A stretch of 64,000 nt of DNA. It comes from SCN-69-37 sp044507065. GTDB lineage: Bacteria > Acidobacteriota > Vicinamibacteria > Vicinamibacterales > SCN-69-37. The stretch spans positions 1-64,000 of the forward strand of contig JBIQJY010000002.1 in the NCBI GenBank assembly GCA_044507065.1, written 5' to 3'. The translations under genes were made by a program, and so were the position numbers. Shown here in pieces: positions 44,435 through 53,651 of this stretch (positions within the stretch are counted from its first letter, which is position 1; each line of letters opens with the position of its first letter). The notes beneath the pieces are model-generated. The model had not been told where the DNA came from. It did no database searches and was given only the letters and a program-made list of their open reading frames with translations.

Positions 44435-46870
44435 ATGAACGAGTCCAATCAGGTTCAATCCGGGACGACGGAACGCTCGTTTTCCGTCCCGAACGAGGTG
44501 CCGGTGCTCCCGCTCCGGGACACCGTCCTGTTTCCCAATTCCTTCATGCCGCTCGCCGTCGCGCGCGAGGCCTCGGTGGCCCTGATCGATGACGCCATCG
44601 CGAGCGCGAAGGTGATCGGTGTCTTCACGCAGCGCGATCCCGCGCTCGAGGACCCCGGCGAAGCCGATCTGCACGACGTCGGGACGCTGACGCACATCCA
44701 CAAGATGTTCAAGCTGCCCGACGGCAGCCTGCGGCTGATCGTGCAGGGCCTGACGCGCCTGAAGCTCGAGCGGGTGGTGGAGACACGGCCGTACCTGCGC
44801 GCCGAGGTGAGCGAACTGCCTGACGCCATCGACGAAGCGGACACGCTCGAGATCGATGCGCTCGAACGCAACATCCGTGCGAACTTCACGCAGGTCGTGC
44901 AGCTCTCGCCGGTGCTGTCGGAAGACCTGACGGCGCTGGCGACCAACATCACCGACGTGGCCAGGCTGACCGACTTCGTGGCCTCGAGCCTCAGCACGAT
45001 CGGGACGAGCACGCGCCAGGAACTGCTGGCCACCGCCGGCATCCGCGAGCGCATGGACCGGCTGAACCGCATCCTCACGAAGGAACTCGAGGTGCTGGAG
45101 CTGGGCTCGAAGATCCAGTCCCAGGTGCAGTCGGAGGTGGGCAAGGGCCAGCGCGAGTACTTCCTGCGCGAGCAGATGAAGGCCATCCAGAAGGAGCTCG
45201 GCGAAGGCGATGACCAGGCCCGGGAGCTCGACGAGCTGCGCGAGCGGATCGAGGCCGCCGGCATGCCCGAAGAGGTCCACAAGGAGGCCATGCGTGAGCT
45301 CGATCGGCTTGCCAAGATGCCCGCGGCGGCCGCCGAGTACACCGTGGCACGGACCTATATCGACTGGCTCGTGGCCGTGCCGTGGGAGAAGCGTACCGAT
45401 GAGGTGATCGATCTCCCGAAGACCAAGGCCGTCCTCGACGCCGATCACTCCGGACTGGATCGCCTGAAGGATCGCATCCTCGAGTATCTCGCCGTGCGCA
45501 AGCTCAATCCCGATCTGAAGGGGCCGATCCTGTGCTTTGTCGGCCCCCCGGGCGTGGGCAAGACGTCGCTGGCCAAGTCGATTGCCTCGGCGCTCGGCCG
45601 GAAGTTCGTACGTGTGTCGCTCGGCGGGATGCGCGACGAGGCCGAGATCCGTGGACACCGCCGGACGTACATCGGTGCGCTGCCGGGGCAGATCATCCAG
45701 GGCCTGCGGCGCGCCGAGTCGCGCAATCCGGTGTTCATCCTCGACGAGATCGACAAGCTCGGTTCGGACTTCCGGGGCGATCCGGCGTCTGCGCTGCTCG
45801 AGGTGCTCGACCCGGAACAGAACAACACGTTCCGCGACCACTATCTGGACGTGCCGTTCGACCTGTCGGAGGTGCTCTTCATCACGACGGCCAACGTGAT
45901 GGACACGATCCCCGGTCCGCTGCGCGACCGGATGGAGGTGCTCCAGCTCGCCGGATATACGGGCGAGGAGAAGCTGACGATTGCGCGCGATCACCTCGTG
46001 GCCCGGCAGATCGTCAACCATGGGCTCGCGCCCGAGCACGTCACCTTCACCGACGATGCGCTCCGGACGATCATCCACGGCTACACACGCGAGGCCGGCG
46101 TCCGGAACCTGGAGCGCGAGATTGGTTCGGTGGCCCGCAAGATTGCGCGCCGGCACGCCGAGGGCGACACCACCCCGGTGGAGGTCACCCCGGCCGTCGT
46201 CGAGGAACTGCTCGGCGCTCCGCGCTTCGTCGATGAAGAGATGCGCGATCGCACGCGCGATCCCGGCGTGGCCGTCGGGTTGGCGTGGACGCCTGTCGGC
46301 GGCGACGTCCTCTTCGTCGAGGCGTCGCGTATGCCCGGGGGCAGCCAGCTGACCATCACCGGCCAGCTTGGGGACGTGATGAAGGAGTCGGCGCGGATTG
46401 CCCTGTCGTGGTTCCGCGCCAACGCCGCCCGTTACGGTGTGGGCGCCACGTTCTACAAGGACGCGGAAATCCATCTGCACGTGCCGGCCGGTGCCATCCC
46501 CAAGGACGGGCCGTCGGCCGGGGTGACGATGGTGACAGCGCTGGCGTCGGCGCTGTCGGGGCGTCCCGTCCGGCGCGACGTGGCCATGACGGGCGAAATC
46601 ACGCTGTCGGGTCGGGTCCTGCCCGTGGGCGGCATCAAGGAGAAGGTGCTGGCGGCCAAGCGGATGGGGATTCGCGAGCTCATCCTGCCCAAACAGAACG
46701 AGCGCAACATGATGGAGGACCTCACGCCCGATCAGCGGGAGGGCCTCACCGTGCACTACGTCTCCGAGATGGATGAAGTGCTCGTGCTCGCGCTGCAGCC
46801 GGCGGCGCGCAAGTCCGACGGCCCGCGGCGCGACGGCCCGAACCCGCGGCCGCGATTCAGTCTCGCCTGA
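44435..46870 (+). CDS. lon: ATP-dependent protease Lon
   Basis: This 811-residue protease has the N-terminal substrate domain (VPVLPLRDTVLFPNSFMPL), the AAA+ module with Walker A GPPGVGKTSLAKSIA and Walker B VFILDEID, and the protease domain with the Ser694/Lys737 dyad (PKDGPSAGVTM and KEKVLAAKR). It removes misfolded and regulatory proteins. AAGGGGGAA precedes the ATG. The last 20 residues are basic and not conserved. Confidence 0.97.
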   Translation: MNESNQVQSGTTERSFSVPNEVPVLPLRDTVLFPNSFMPLAVAREASVALIDDAIASAKVIGVFTQRDPALEDPGEADLHDVGTLTHIHKMFKLPDGSLRLIVQGLTRLKLERVVETRPYLRAEVSELPDAIDEADTLEIDALERNIRANFTQVVQLSPVLSEDLTALATNITDVARLTDFVASSLSTIGTSTRQELLATAGIRERMDRLNRILTKELEVLELGSKIQSQVQSEVGKGQREYFLREQMKAIQKELGEGDDQARELDELRERIEAAGMPEEVHKEAMRELDRLAKMPAAAAEYTVARTYIDWLVAVPWEKRTDEVIDLPKTKAVLDADHSGLDRLKDRILEYLAVRKLNPDLKGPILCFVGPPGVGKTSLAKSIASALGRKFVRVSLGGMRDEAEIRGHRRTYIGALPGQIIQGLRRAESRNPVFILDEIDKLGSDFRGDPASALLEVLDPEQNNTFRDHYLDVPFDLSEVLFITTANVMDTIPGPLRDRMEVLQLAGYTGEEKLTIARDHLVARQIVNHGLAPEHVTFTDDALRTIIHGYTREAGVRNLEREIGSVARKIARRHAEGDTTPVEVTPAVVEELLGAPRFVDEEMRDRTRDPGVAVGLAWTPVGGDVLFVEASRMPGGSQLTITGQLGDVMKESARIALSWFRANAARYGVGATFYKDAEIHLHVPAGAIPKDGPSAGVTMVTALASALSGRPVRRDVAMTGEITLSGRVLPVGGIKEKVLAAKRMGIRELILPKQNERNMMEDLTPDQREGLTVHYVSEMDEVLVLALQPAARKSDGPRRDGPNPRPRFSLA

Positions 46871-46903
46871 TCCCGAATGGGCCTCCCGGGCGGTGGGCAG
46901 CGC

Positions 46904-47461
46904 CTACCGTCCGGGCCGCGGCAACCGCCCGGTGGCCATGCCCAGTCCGACGACGGTCTTCATGTCGATCACGTCGCCGCGTTCCACCATCGCCCACGCC
47001 TCGCGTAAACCAAGGGTCGCCACTTCGATCTGTTCGTCTGGGTCGTGCGCGCGCGGCCGTGCCGGTCGCATCAGATCACGACACGCGTAGAAGGTCAGCT
47101 TTTCGTCGCAGAAACCTGGCGTCGGGTAGTACGCCGCCAGCCGCTCGAGCGTACGCGGCCGCCATCCGGTCTCTTCCTCGCACTCACGACGTGCACCCCG
47201 TGCCGGCGTCTCGCCCGGTTCGAGCGATCCCGCCGGCAGCTCCCAGATCCACCGACCAATCACGTAGCGGAACTGGCGAATCAGGATGACCTGCGTCCGC
47301 GTGGGTTGCGGAACGAGCACGATCGATCCCCGATGCCGGACAACGTCCATCGCCAGGGTCCGTTGCTGTCCGACATCCACGACATCGCGTTCCACCGTGA
47401 TGACGCGACCGCGGTAGACGGTGGTTCGGGACACGGACACGGGACGGCGCAATCGCGTCAT
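46904..47461 (-). CDS. NUDIX hydrolase, ADP-ribose pyrophosphatase-like
   Basis: This 185-residue protein carries an intact Nudix box, GSLEPGETPARGARRECEEE followed by TGW. The surrounding IRQFRYVIGRWIWELPAG and PTPGFCDEKLTFYACRDL resemble ADP-ribose pyrophosphatases. It probably hydrolyses ADP-ribose or a related nucleoside diphosphate sugar. The ATG overlaps the rluD-like gene stop by 4 bases, so it is the last gene of the ileS operon. Confidence 0.92.
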   Translation of the reverse strand: MTRLRRPVSVSRTTVYRGRVITVERDVVDVGQQRTLAMDVVRHRGSIVLVPQPTRTQVILIRQFRYVIGRWIWELPAGSLEPGETPARGARRECEEETGWRPRTLERLAAYYPTPGFCDEKLTFYACRDLMRPARPRAHDPDEQIEVATLGLREAWAMVERGDVIDMKTVVGLGMATGRLPRPGR

Positions 47462-48480
47462 GACGGGTCTCCCGCAGGGTCGTCGTGCCGCGAGGTGCCG
47501 ACCGAGGCGGCGTCGCCACGGCCGGTTGTCCGGTGGCGGCGCAGCGCATCGACGATGGCCTGCAGGTCGCGCGGCAGCGGCGATTCGAATGCGACCGGGC
47601 GTCCGTCGCCGGGATGGGCGAAGGCCAGCCGACTCGCGTGCAGGAATGGGCGGTCGATCCGCACCAGTCCTGAGGGGATCGACGGGTGTCGTCGACGTCC
47701 CGCGCTGTAGAGCGTGTCGCCGACGATGGGGTACCCGGCTTCACTCAGGTGCACGCGGATCTGGTGCGTGCGGCCCGAGCCGATGGTGACGTGGACGAGC
47801 GAGACCCCGTTGAGCGATTCCACCGTATCGACGCGCGTGAAGGCGGATCGGACGCGCCGTGCGCGGCTGGAGATCTTCTGCCGGTCCCGCGGATCGCGGC
47901 CGATCGGCTGCTCGAAGACCTGGCCCGGTTCCGGAAGCCCCCAGACCAGCGCCACGTAAACCTTGTGCACGGTGCGGTCGTGGAACTGCCGTGAGAGCGA
48001 CTGGTGAGCTCGGTCGTGCTTGGCCACGACCATGACGCCCGACGTGCCGCGATCGAGCCGGTGCACGATCCCCGGGCGCGACCGGCCTCCGATGCCGCTC
48101 AGGCCCTTGACGTGGTGGAGCAGGGCGTGCACGAGGGTTCCGGTCTGGTGGCCTGCGGCCGGATGCACCACCATCCCCGCCGGCTTCTCGACGACCACGA
48201 TGTCGTCATCGTCGTAGAGGATCGACAGGGGGAGGTCCTCGGGTACCGGATCGATGGGCACCGGCGGCGGCAGGTCGACGTGGATCTCGAGGCCCGGCGT
48301 CACCAGTGTGCTGACCTTGGCGGCCCTGCCGCCAGCCGTCACGCGGCCCTCGCGAATCAGCGCCTGGACGCGCGACCGCGAGAGCCCGTCGAGGCGGGTG
48401 GTCAGGAAGACATCGATGCGGATTCCCTCGTCGCCGGCTTCAGCAACGAGGTGGACGGCGGTCGGGTCCGCTGCGGTCAT
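47458..48480 (-). CDS. RluA-family 23S rRNA pseudouridine synthase (RluD-like)
   Basis: This 340-residue enzyme has an N-terminal S4 RNA-binding domain (GLSRSRVQALIREGRVTAGG) and the pseudouridine synthase core. The catalytic aspartate lies in HRLDRGTSGVMVVAK, and SGRTHQIRVHLSEAGYPIVGD follows. RluD makes pseudouridines in helix 69 of 23S rRNA, and linkage to lspA is typical of RluD. The ATG at 48480 is preferred to a longer frame. It lies 16 bases after lgt. Confidence 0.93.
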   Translation of the reverse strand: MTAADPTAVHLVAEAGDEGIRIDVFLTTRLDGLSRSRVQALIREGRVTAGGRAAKVSTLVTPGLEIHVDLPPPVPIDPVPEDLPLSILYDDDDIVVVEKPAGMVVHPAAGHQTGTLVHALLHHVKGLSGIGGRSRPGIVHRLDRGTSGVMVVAKHDRAHQSLSRQFHDRTVHKVYVALVWGLPEPGQVFEQPIGRDPRDRQKISSRARRVRSAFTRVDTVESLNGVSLVHVTIGSGRTHQIRVHLSEAGYPIVGDTLYSAGRRRHPSIPSGLVRIDRPFLHASRLAFAHPGDGRPVAFESPLPRDLQAIVDALRRHRTTGRGDAASVGTSRHDDPAGDPS

Positions 48481-48496
48481 GCCCGGTGGCGGCGCA

Positions 48497-49279
48497 CTAG
48501 CGCGCGACCCTCGTCCCGCGCGAGCGCAGCCAGGCCAGCATCGCCACGGCCAGCGGTACGGCAATCACCGAGATGAACTGCGACGTGGACAGCCCCATGA
48601 TCGCCCCGCGTTCGTCGCCGCGGTAGAACTCGATGATGAACCGCGACACGCCGTAGAGCAGGATGTAGAGCCAGAAGGTCCGCCCGGCGAAGGTCCTGCC
48701 GCGGCGTTCGGTGGCGAGCAGCAGCACCATGATCAGCAGCTCCGCCCCGGCGTCGTACAGCTGTGTCGGATGCAGCGGGATGCCGAGCGGTGTACCGACA
48801 TTGGCGGCCGCGGCGGGGTCGGTGAACGTGATCGCCCACGGCACGTCGGTGGGCCGGCCGTAACAGCAGCCGGCAAGCAGGCAGCCGAACCGACCGATGA
48901 CGTGGCCGAGCGCGATGCCGGGCGCGAACAGGTCGGCCGTGGTCCACATCGAGAGGCCGTAGCGGCGGACCAGCCAGAGCGCCACTGCGACGGCCGCGAT
49001 CAGTCCGCCGTAGAACACGCCGCCGGCCCTGAACAGCGACAGAATCTCGCGTGGCTGCGCCAGGTAGTAGTTGAAGTCGACCACCACGAGCATCAGCTTC
49101 GCCCCGACGAGCGCCGCGATGATCAGGTAGATCCCGAGATCCATGACGCGCGCCCCGTCGATGCCCTGCCGGCGCGCGCGCACCACGGCAAGCTGGAGCG
49201 CTGCCAGGTAGGCGACCGCGAGCAGGACGCCGTAGGAGTAGACCGGCCAATCGCCCAGTTCAAACAGGATGGGAAACAT
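48497..49279 (-). CDS. lgt: Prolipoprotein diacylglyceryl transferase
   Basis: This 260-residue inner-membrane enzyme transfers diacylglycerol to the lipobox cysteine. Seven hydrophobic segments are visible, and the Lgt signature GHVIGRFGCLLAGCCYGRPTD... with the essential arginine is present, as is HPTQLYDAGAELL. It overlaps lspA by 20 bases, so two consecutive steps of lipoprotein maturation are co-expressed. Confidence 0.95.
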   Translation of the reverse strand: MFPILFELGDWPVYSYGVLLAVAYLAALQLAVVRARRQGIDGARVMDLGIYLIIAALVGAKLMLVVVDFNYYLAQPREILSLFRAGGVFYGGLIAAVAVALWLVRRYGLSMWTTADLFAPGIALGHVIGRFGCLLAGCCYGRPTDVPWAITFTDPAAAANVGTPLGIPLHPTQLYDAGAELLIMVLLLATERRGRTFAGRTFWLYILLYGVSRFIIEFYRGDERGAIMGLSTSQFISVIAVPLAVAMLAWLRSRGTRVAR

Positions 49280-49820
49280 TGCGGCTCGGGAAGATGAGTT
49301 CGGCGAAAATCAGCACCGCGCCGCAGGTAATGGCGGCGTCGGCAACGTTGAACGCCCAGAAGTGCCAGCTGCCCCGGTAAACGTCCACGAAGTCCACGAC
49401 GTGGCCGATGCGGAACCGGTCGATCAGATTGCCGACCGCGCCCCCGAGGATGAGCGACAGGCCCGCACGCGCCAGGCGCTCGTCCGGCCGCATCTGCCTC
49501 GAGTAGTACACGATGCCGGCCAGCGCTGCCAGTGCCAGGCCCGTCGTGAACGTGCTGCGCCACGGGTGATCGACGTCGTTCATCAGGCCGAAAGCCACGC
49601 CGGCGTTGTGGATGTGGACGAGATCGAGCAGGCCCGGGATGACTGTCACCGACCCGTACACCGGGACGAAGTGCTGGACGAGTGCCTTCGATGCCTGATC
49701 GAGGACGATGATGGCCGCGATGAGCCACCAGGCGAGCGACCCGCGCGGCCGTGTCGCTGCCGGAGCGGAAGGAGCGGCCATCGGGCCGTCGACGCGGCCC
49801 GGCTCCGTCTCAGGCGGCAT
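49260..49820 (-). CDS. lspA: Lipoprotein signal peptidase (signal peptidase II)
   Basis: This 186-residue membrane aspartic protease cleaves lipoprotein signals. It has four membrane helices, HNAGVAFGL, and the two catalytic aspartates in GNLIDRFRIGHVVDFVDV and FNVADAAI. The N-terminus is about 20 residues longer than usual; the ATG that reads MAAPSAP is an alternative start. It overlaps ileS by 11 bases, the common ileS-lspA arrangement. Confidence 0.95.
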   Translation of the reverse strand: MPPETEPGRVDGPMAAPSAPAATRPRGSLAWWLIAAIIVLDQASKALVQHFVPVYGSVTVIPGLLDLVHIHNAGVAFGLMNDVDHPWRSTFTTGLALAALAGIVYYSRQMRPDERLARAGLSLILGGAVGNLIDRFRIGHVVDFVDVYRGSWHFWAFNVADAAITCGAVLIFAELIFPSRNVSHPV

Positions 49821-52572
49821 CGGGCGCTTTCATGGCGTCCGCGCACCGATCACACGTGCCGGCCGTGGTGATGGCGCCAACGATGCGCCAGCAGCGCGGG
49901 CACTTCTCGCCTTCGGCCCGCGCCACTTCCACCCTCAGGTCCCCCGTCCCGGCGTCGATCGTCACCGCCGACGTGATGAACAGCATGGGCAGGTCGTCGC
50001 GATACCGACCCAGCAGGACGCTGTCGTCGCCCGTCGCGTGAATGGTCACGTGCGCGGCCAGCGCGCTCCCGATCTCCTTGCGCTGCCTGGCGCCCTCGAG
50101 GGCCTGGTTGACCGCGGCCCGAATCGTGAGCAGCCTGTTCCACCGCCCGTCGAGGTCCGCATCGGCCCAATCCTGGATTGAGCGCGCCGGGAACCGGGCC
50201 AGGTGAACCGTCTCCTCACGCGTGCCGGGCAGTGAGCGCCAGACCTCGTCGGTGGTGACGGAGAGGATGGGGGCGAGCAGCCGCGTCAGCGCGTCGGCGA
50301 TGAGATAGCAGGCGGTCTGGGCGGATCGCCGTTCCACCGAATCGGCACGGAACGTGTAGAGGCGGTCCTTCGACACGTCGGCGTGGAAGGCGCTCACGTC
50401 CACCGTGACGAACTCGTTGACGGCGTGAAAGATCGCCTGGAAGTCGTAGTCGGTGTAGGCCTGCTCGATGCCGGCCGACAGGGCCGCGAGCCGGGACAGG
50501 ACGAAGCGATCCACCTCGAGCATCTTCCCGCGCGGCACCGTGTGCTCGGCCGGGTCGAAGTCGTACAGGTTCGACAGGAGATAGCGGAAGGTGTTGCGGA
50601 TCTTGCGATAGGCCTCGACCGTACGGGCGATCACGGACTTGCCGAGGCGGACCTCATCGCGGTAGTCCACCATCGAGACCCACAAGCGCAGCACTTCGGC
50701 GCCGTGCTCCTGGATGACCTGCTGCGGCACGACGGTGTTGCCGAGCGACTTCGACATCTTCCGTCCGCGTTCGTCGACGACGAAGCCGTGCGTGAGCACG
50801 CCGTGGTAGGGCGCCTTGTCGCGCGTCCCGATCGCGACGAGCATCGACGACTGGAACCAGCCGCGATACTGATCGGTGCCTTCGAGATACAGGTCGGCCG
50901 GCCAGGTCAGGTGCGGCCGCTTGGCCAGGACGGCTTCGTGGCTGCAGCCGGAATCGAACCACACGTCGAGGATGTCGCGTTCGCGCTCGAACGTCCCGCC
51001 GCCGCACGACTCGCACACGAGACCGTCGGGGACGAACGTCCCGGTCGGCTGCTCGTACCACGCGTCGGCCGAATCGGCCTCGAAGACGTCGGCCGCGCGC
51101 GACAGGATCGCGGGTGTCAGCATCGAGTGCCCGCACCCCGTGCACATCAGGGCGGGAATGGGGACGCCCCACGCACGCTGCCGCGAGATGCACCAGTCGG
51201 GTCGGTTGACGAACATGCCCGTCATCCGTTCGCGGCCCCATGCCGGGTGCCACCGGACCGCGTTGGCCTCGGCAACCGCCGGCTCGCGCAACGCATCCAT
51301 GCTGATGAACCACTGCGGCGTGGCCAGGAAGATGACCGGCTGGTGGCAGCGCCAGCAGTGCGGATAGGCATGTTCGACATCCGACCGCGCGAACAATCGG
51401 CCGCGTTCGGCCAGCGCGGCTTCGACGACCGGGTTCGCGTCGAACACCTTCATGCCGGCGACGATGCCGACGTCCGGAAGAAACCGCCCGTCGTTGCCGA
51501 TGGGCGCGTAGACGTCGAGGCCGTATCGCTGGCCCGTGACGAAGTCGTCGGCCCCGTGACCCGGCGCCGTATGGACGACCCCCGTGCCCTGCTCGAGCGT
51601 GACGTAGCCGGCCAGGACGCCGAGCGACTCGCGTTCGTAGAGCGGGTGCGTGAACGTCAGCCGTTCCAGCTGTTCGCCCTTGAACGAGGCCACCGGCGCG
51701 GCAAAGGTGCGTCCGGTACCCGTCGTCACCGCGTCGGCCATTCGCTCCGCGATGATGATGGTGCGGCCATCGACGTCATACGCCGCGTAGGTGAAGTCGG
51801 GGTGGAACGCCACGGCCAGGTTTGCCGGGATGGTCCACGGTGTCGTCGTCCAGATGAGGACCGAGAGGCGGCGGCCCGAAAGGGCCGGGTGCTCTGCGGT
51901 GAGCCGGCTCGCGGACTCGGCGGTCAGGTCGAACTCGACGTAGATCGATGGCGAGGTATGCGATTCGTACTCCACCTCGGCTTCGGCCAGCGCGGTCCGA
52001 TCGCGCAGGCACCAGTACACGGGCTTCCTGCCCTTGTACACGAGCCCACGGCCGACGATCGCGCCGAGCGACCGGACGATCTGCGCCTGGTAGGCGGGCG
52101 TCATCGTCAGGTACGGATCAGCCCAGTCGCCGAGGATGCCGAGGCGCTTGAAGTCGTCGCGCTGCGAATCGACGAACCGGGCGGCGTACTCGCGGCAGGC
52201 GCGGCGGAAGTCGACCGGCGATCGATCCTTGGCGGCCGGGCCCAGCTCCTTCTCGACGTTGAGCTCGATGGGCAGGCCGTGGCAATCCCAGCCGGGCACA
52301 TACGGCGCGTCATAGTCGGCCATCGTGCGCGACTTGACGATCATGTCCTTCAGCACCTTGTTGAGCGCGTGGCCGATGTGGATCTGGCCGTTGGCATAGG
52401 GCGGGCCGTCGTGCAGGACGAACTTCGGACGTCCTTTCCGGCTTTCCCTGATGCGACGATAGAGATCCATGGCCTCCCATCGGGCGATTGCTGCGGGCTC
52501 GGCGGCCGGCAGGTTCGCCTTCATGGGGAACGCCGTGCGGGGCAGGTTGAGTGTGTCTTTCCAGTCGGACAT
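49810..52572 (-). CDS. ileS: Isoleucyl-tRNA synthetase
   Basis: This 920-residue class I synthetase charges tRNA-Ile. It has PYANGQIHIGHALNK (HIGH), the editing domain (WTTTPWTIPANLAV), GRKMSKSLGN (KMSKS) and a C-terminal zinc site (CPRCWRI and CDRC). The CPRCW tail is typical of bacterial IleRS type 1. It heads the ileS-lspA-lgt-rluD-nudix operon. I see no T-box upstream. Confidence 0.97.
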   Translation of the reverse strand: MSDWKDTLNLPRTAFPMKANLPAAEPAAIARWEAMDLYRRIRESRKGRPKFVLHDGPPYANGQIHIGHALNKVLKDMIVKSRTMADYDAPYVPGWDCHGLPIELNVEKELGPAAKDRSPVDFRRACREYAARFVDSQRDDFKRLGILGDWADPYLTMTPAYQAQIVRSLGAIVGRGLVYKGRKPVYWCLRDRTALAEAEVEYESHTSPSIYVEFDLTAESASRLTAEHPALSGRRLSVLIWTTTPWTIPANLAVAFHPDFTYAAYDVDGRTIIIAERMADAVTTGTGRTFAAPVASFKGEQLERLTFTHPLYERESLGVLAGYVTLEQGTGVVHTAPGHGADDFVTGQRYGLDVYAPIGNDGRFLPDVGIVAGMKVFDANPVVEAALAERGRLFARSDVEHAYPHCWRCHQPVIFLATPQWFISMDALREPAVAEANAVRWHPAWGRERMTGMFVNRPDWCISRQRAWGVPIPALMCTGCGHSMLTPAILSRAADVFEADSADAWYEQPTGTFVPDGLVCESCGGGTFERERDILDVWFDSGCSHEAVLAKRPHLTWPADLYLEGTDQYRGWFQSSMLVAIGTRDKAPYHGVLTHGFVVDERGRKMSKSLGNTVVPQQVIQEHGAEVLRLWVSMVDYRDEVRLGKSVIARTVEAYRKIRNTFRYLLSNLYDFDPAEHTVPRGKMLEVDRFVLSRLAALSAGIEQAYTDYDFQAIFHAVNEFVTVDVSAFHADVSKDRLYTFRADSVERRSAQTACYLIADALTRLLAPILSVTTDEVWRSLPGTREETVHLARFPARSIQDWADADLDGRWNRLLTIRAAVNQALEGARQRKEIGSALAAHVTIHATGDDSVLLGRYRDDLPMLFITSAVTIDAGTGDLRVEVARAEGEKCPRCWRIVGAITTAGTCDRCADAMKAPDAA

Positions 52573-52594
52573 GATGGGGCCGAAACCCTCATTC

Positions 52595-52600
52595 TATAAT
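52595..52600 (+). promoter_or_regulatory. Leaderless-type -10 box of the HAD hydrolase
   Basis: A perfect TATAAT lies 7 bases before the GTG at 52608, with no ribosome binding site between them. Confidence 0.5.
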
Positions 52601-52607
52601 CGACACG

Positions 52608-53291
52608 GTGGTTACGACCGAGGCGGTCTTCTTCGACGTCGATTTCACGCTCATCGAGCCCGGCCGCCGGTTCCAGGGGGCCGGCTATTTCGAGACCTGC
52701 GCCCGGCACGGCGTCACGGTCGATGCCTCGCGATTCGACGAGGCCGTGGCGGGTGCCGCCAGCCTGCTGCACTGCGCCGATTCACTCTACAGTCACGAAC
52801 TCTTCGTGCGCTACACCGCGCGCATCATCGAGCTGATGGGCGGCGCCTCGCCCGAGGTCGACACGGTGGCGCGCGAACTGTTCGAGGCCTGGGCGGATCA
52901 CGCGCATTTCGAGCTGTATGACGACGCCCGTGACACGCTGGTGGACCTGGCCGGGCGCGGCGTCCGGATTGGCCTGATTTCGAATTCCCATCGGTGCCTG
53001 ACGTCGTTTCAGGCCCACTTCGGACTGGAAGGGCTGGTTTCGACGACGGTGTCATCCGCCGAACTCGGCTACCTGAAACCGCATCCCAGGATCTTCCAGG
53101 CGGCGATGGACCGGCTGGGTGTTACTCCCGACAATGCCGTCATGGTGGGCGACAGCCTGGCGCACGATGTGGCGGGCGCGCGCGCCGTCGGCATGCGCGG
53201 CGTCCTGATTGCGCGCCGCGGATCGGCGTCGACCGATGCCGACGTTCCCGTCATCAGCTCGCTGCGCGAGCTTCCGGCCCTGCTGTTCTGA
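52608..53291 (+). CDS. HAD-superfamily hydrolase
   Basis: This 227-residue protein has HAD motif I in FFDVDFTLIEPG, motif II in IGLISNSHR, motif III lysine in LGYLKPHPRIF and motif IV in VMVGDSLAHDVAGARAVG. The acid/base Asp of motif I (DxD) is present. It is a small-molecule phosphatase of the subclass I type; the substrate is unknown. It starts with GTG, apparently leaderless, and is divergent from ileS. Confidence 0.9.
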   Translation: MVTTEAVFFDVDFTLIEPGRRFQGAGYFETCARHGVTVDASRFDEAVAGAASLLHCADSLYSHELFVRYTARIIELMGGASPEVDTVARELFEAWADHAHFELYDDARDTLVDLAGRGVRIGLISNSHRCLTSFQAHFGLEGLVSTTVSSAELGYLKPHPRIFQAAMDRLGVTPDNAVMVGDSLAHDVAGARAVGMRGVLIARRGSASTDADVPVISSLRELPALLF

Positions 53292-53297
53292 GGCGCG

Positions 53298-53639
53298 TCA
53301 GCCCGGCGGCCAGGCCATGCTGCGGCCGCCGATCACGTGCAGGTGCAGGTGGAAGACGGTCTGGCCCGCATCCCGGTTGCAGTTGAAGACCGTCCGGAAC
53401 CCGCGCTCGGCGTGACCACGATCGGCCGCCAGCGCCGCCGCCGTCCTGACCATTTCACCCACGAGCGCGTCGTGCTGCGGCGCGAGCGCGTTGAGCGTTG
53501 CGACGTGTTGCTTCGGGACGATCAGCACGTGCATGGGAGCAACCGGGGCGATGTCGTCGAAGGCCACCAGCCGCTCGTTCTCGAAGACCTTCGAGGCGGG
53601 AACCTCGCCTGCGACGATGCGGCAGAACAGGCAATCCAT
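53298..53639 (-). CDS. HIT family (HinT-like) nucleotide hydrolase
   Basis: This 113-residue protein starts MDCLFCRIVAGEVPASKVFE and ends with the histidine triad HLHLHVIGGR. HinT-like proteins hydrolyse AMP-lysine and other adenosine phosphoramidates. The ATG at 53639 follows a TATAAT box (53646-53651) by exactly 6 bases, so it may have its own leaderless message although it comes right after prmC. Confidence 0.94.
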   Translation of the reverse strand: MDCLFCRIVAGEVPASKVFENERLVAFDDIAPVAPMHVLIVPKQHVATLNALAPQHDALVGEMVRTAAALAADRGHAERGFRTVFNCNRDAGQTVFHLHLHVIGGRSMAWPPG

Positions 53640-53645
53640 GCCGGG

Positions 53646-53651
53646 ATTATA
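53646..53651 (-). promoter_or_regulatory. Leaderless-type -10 box of the HIT gene
   Basis: TATAAT on the minus strand, 6 bases before the ATG of the HIT gene. It overlaps the stop codon of prmC, so this is an internal promoter at the end of an operon. Confidence 0.5.

Noticed and set aside
44222..46756. 844-codon minus-strand frame opposite lon
   Set aside because: Antisense to an unmistakable Lon protease, and it also crosses the dksA terminator.
50383..52599. 738-codon plus-strand frame opposite ileS
   Set aside because: Antisense to IleRS with complete HIGH and KMSKS motifs.
52573..52607. Possible T-box or other leader for ileS
   Set aside because: Only 35 bases separate ileS from the divergent HAD gene, and no T-box or specifier structure fits.
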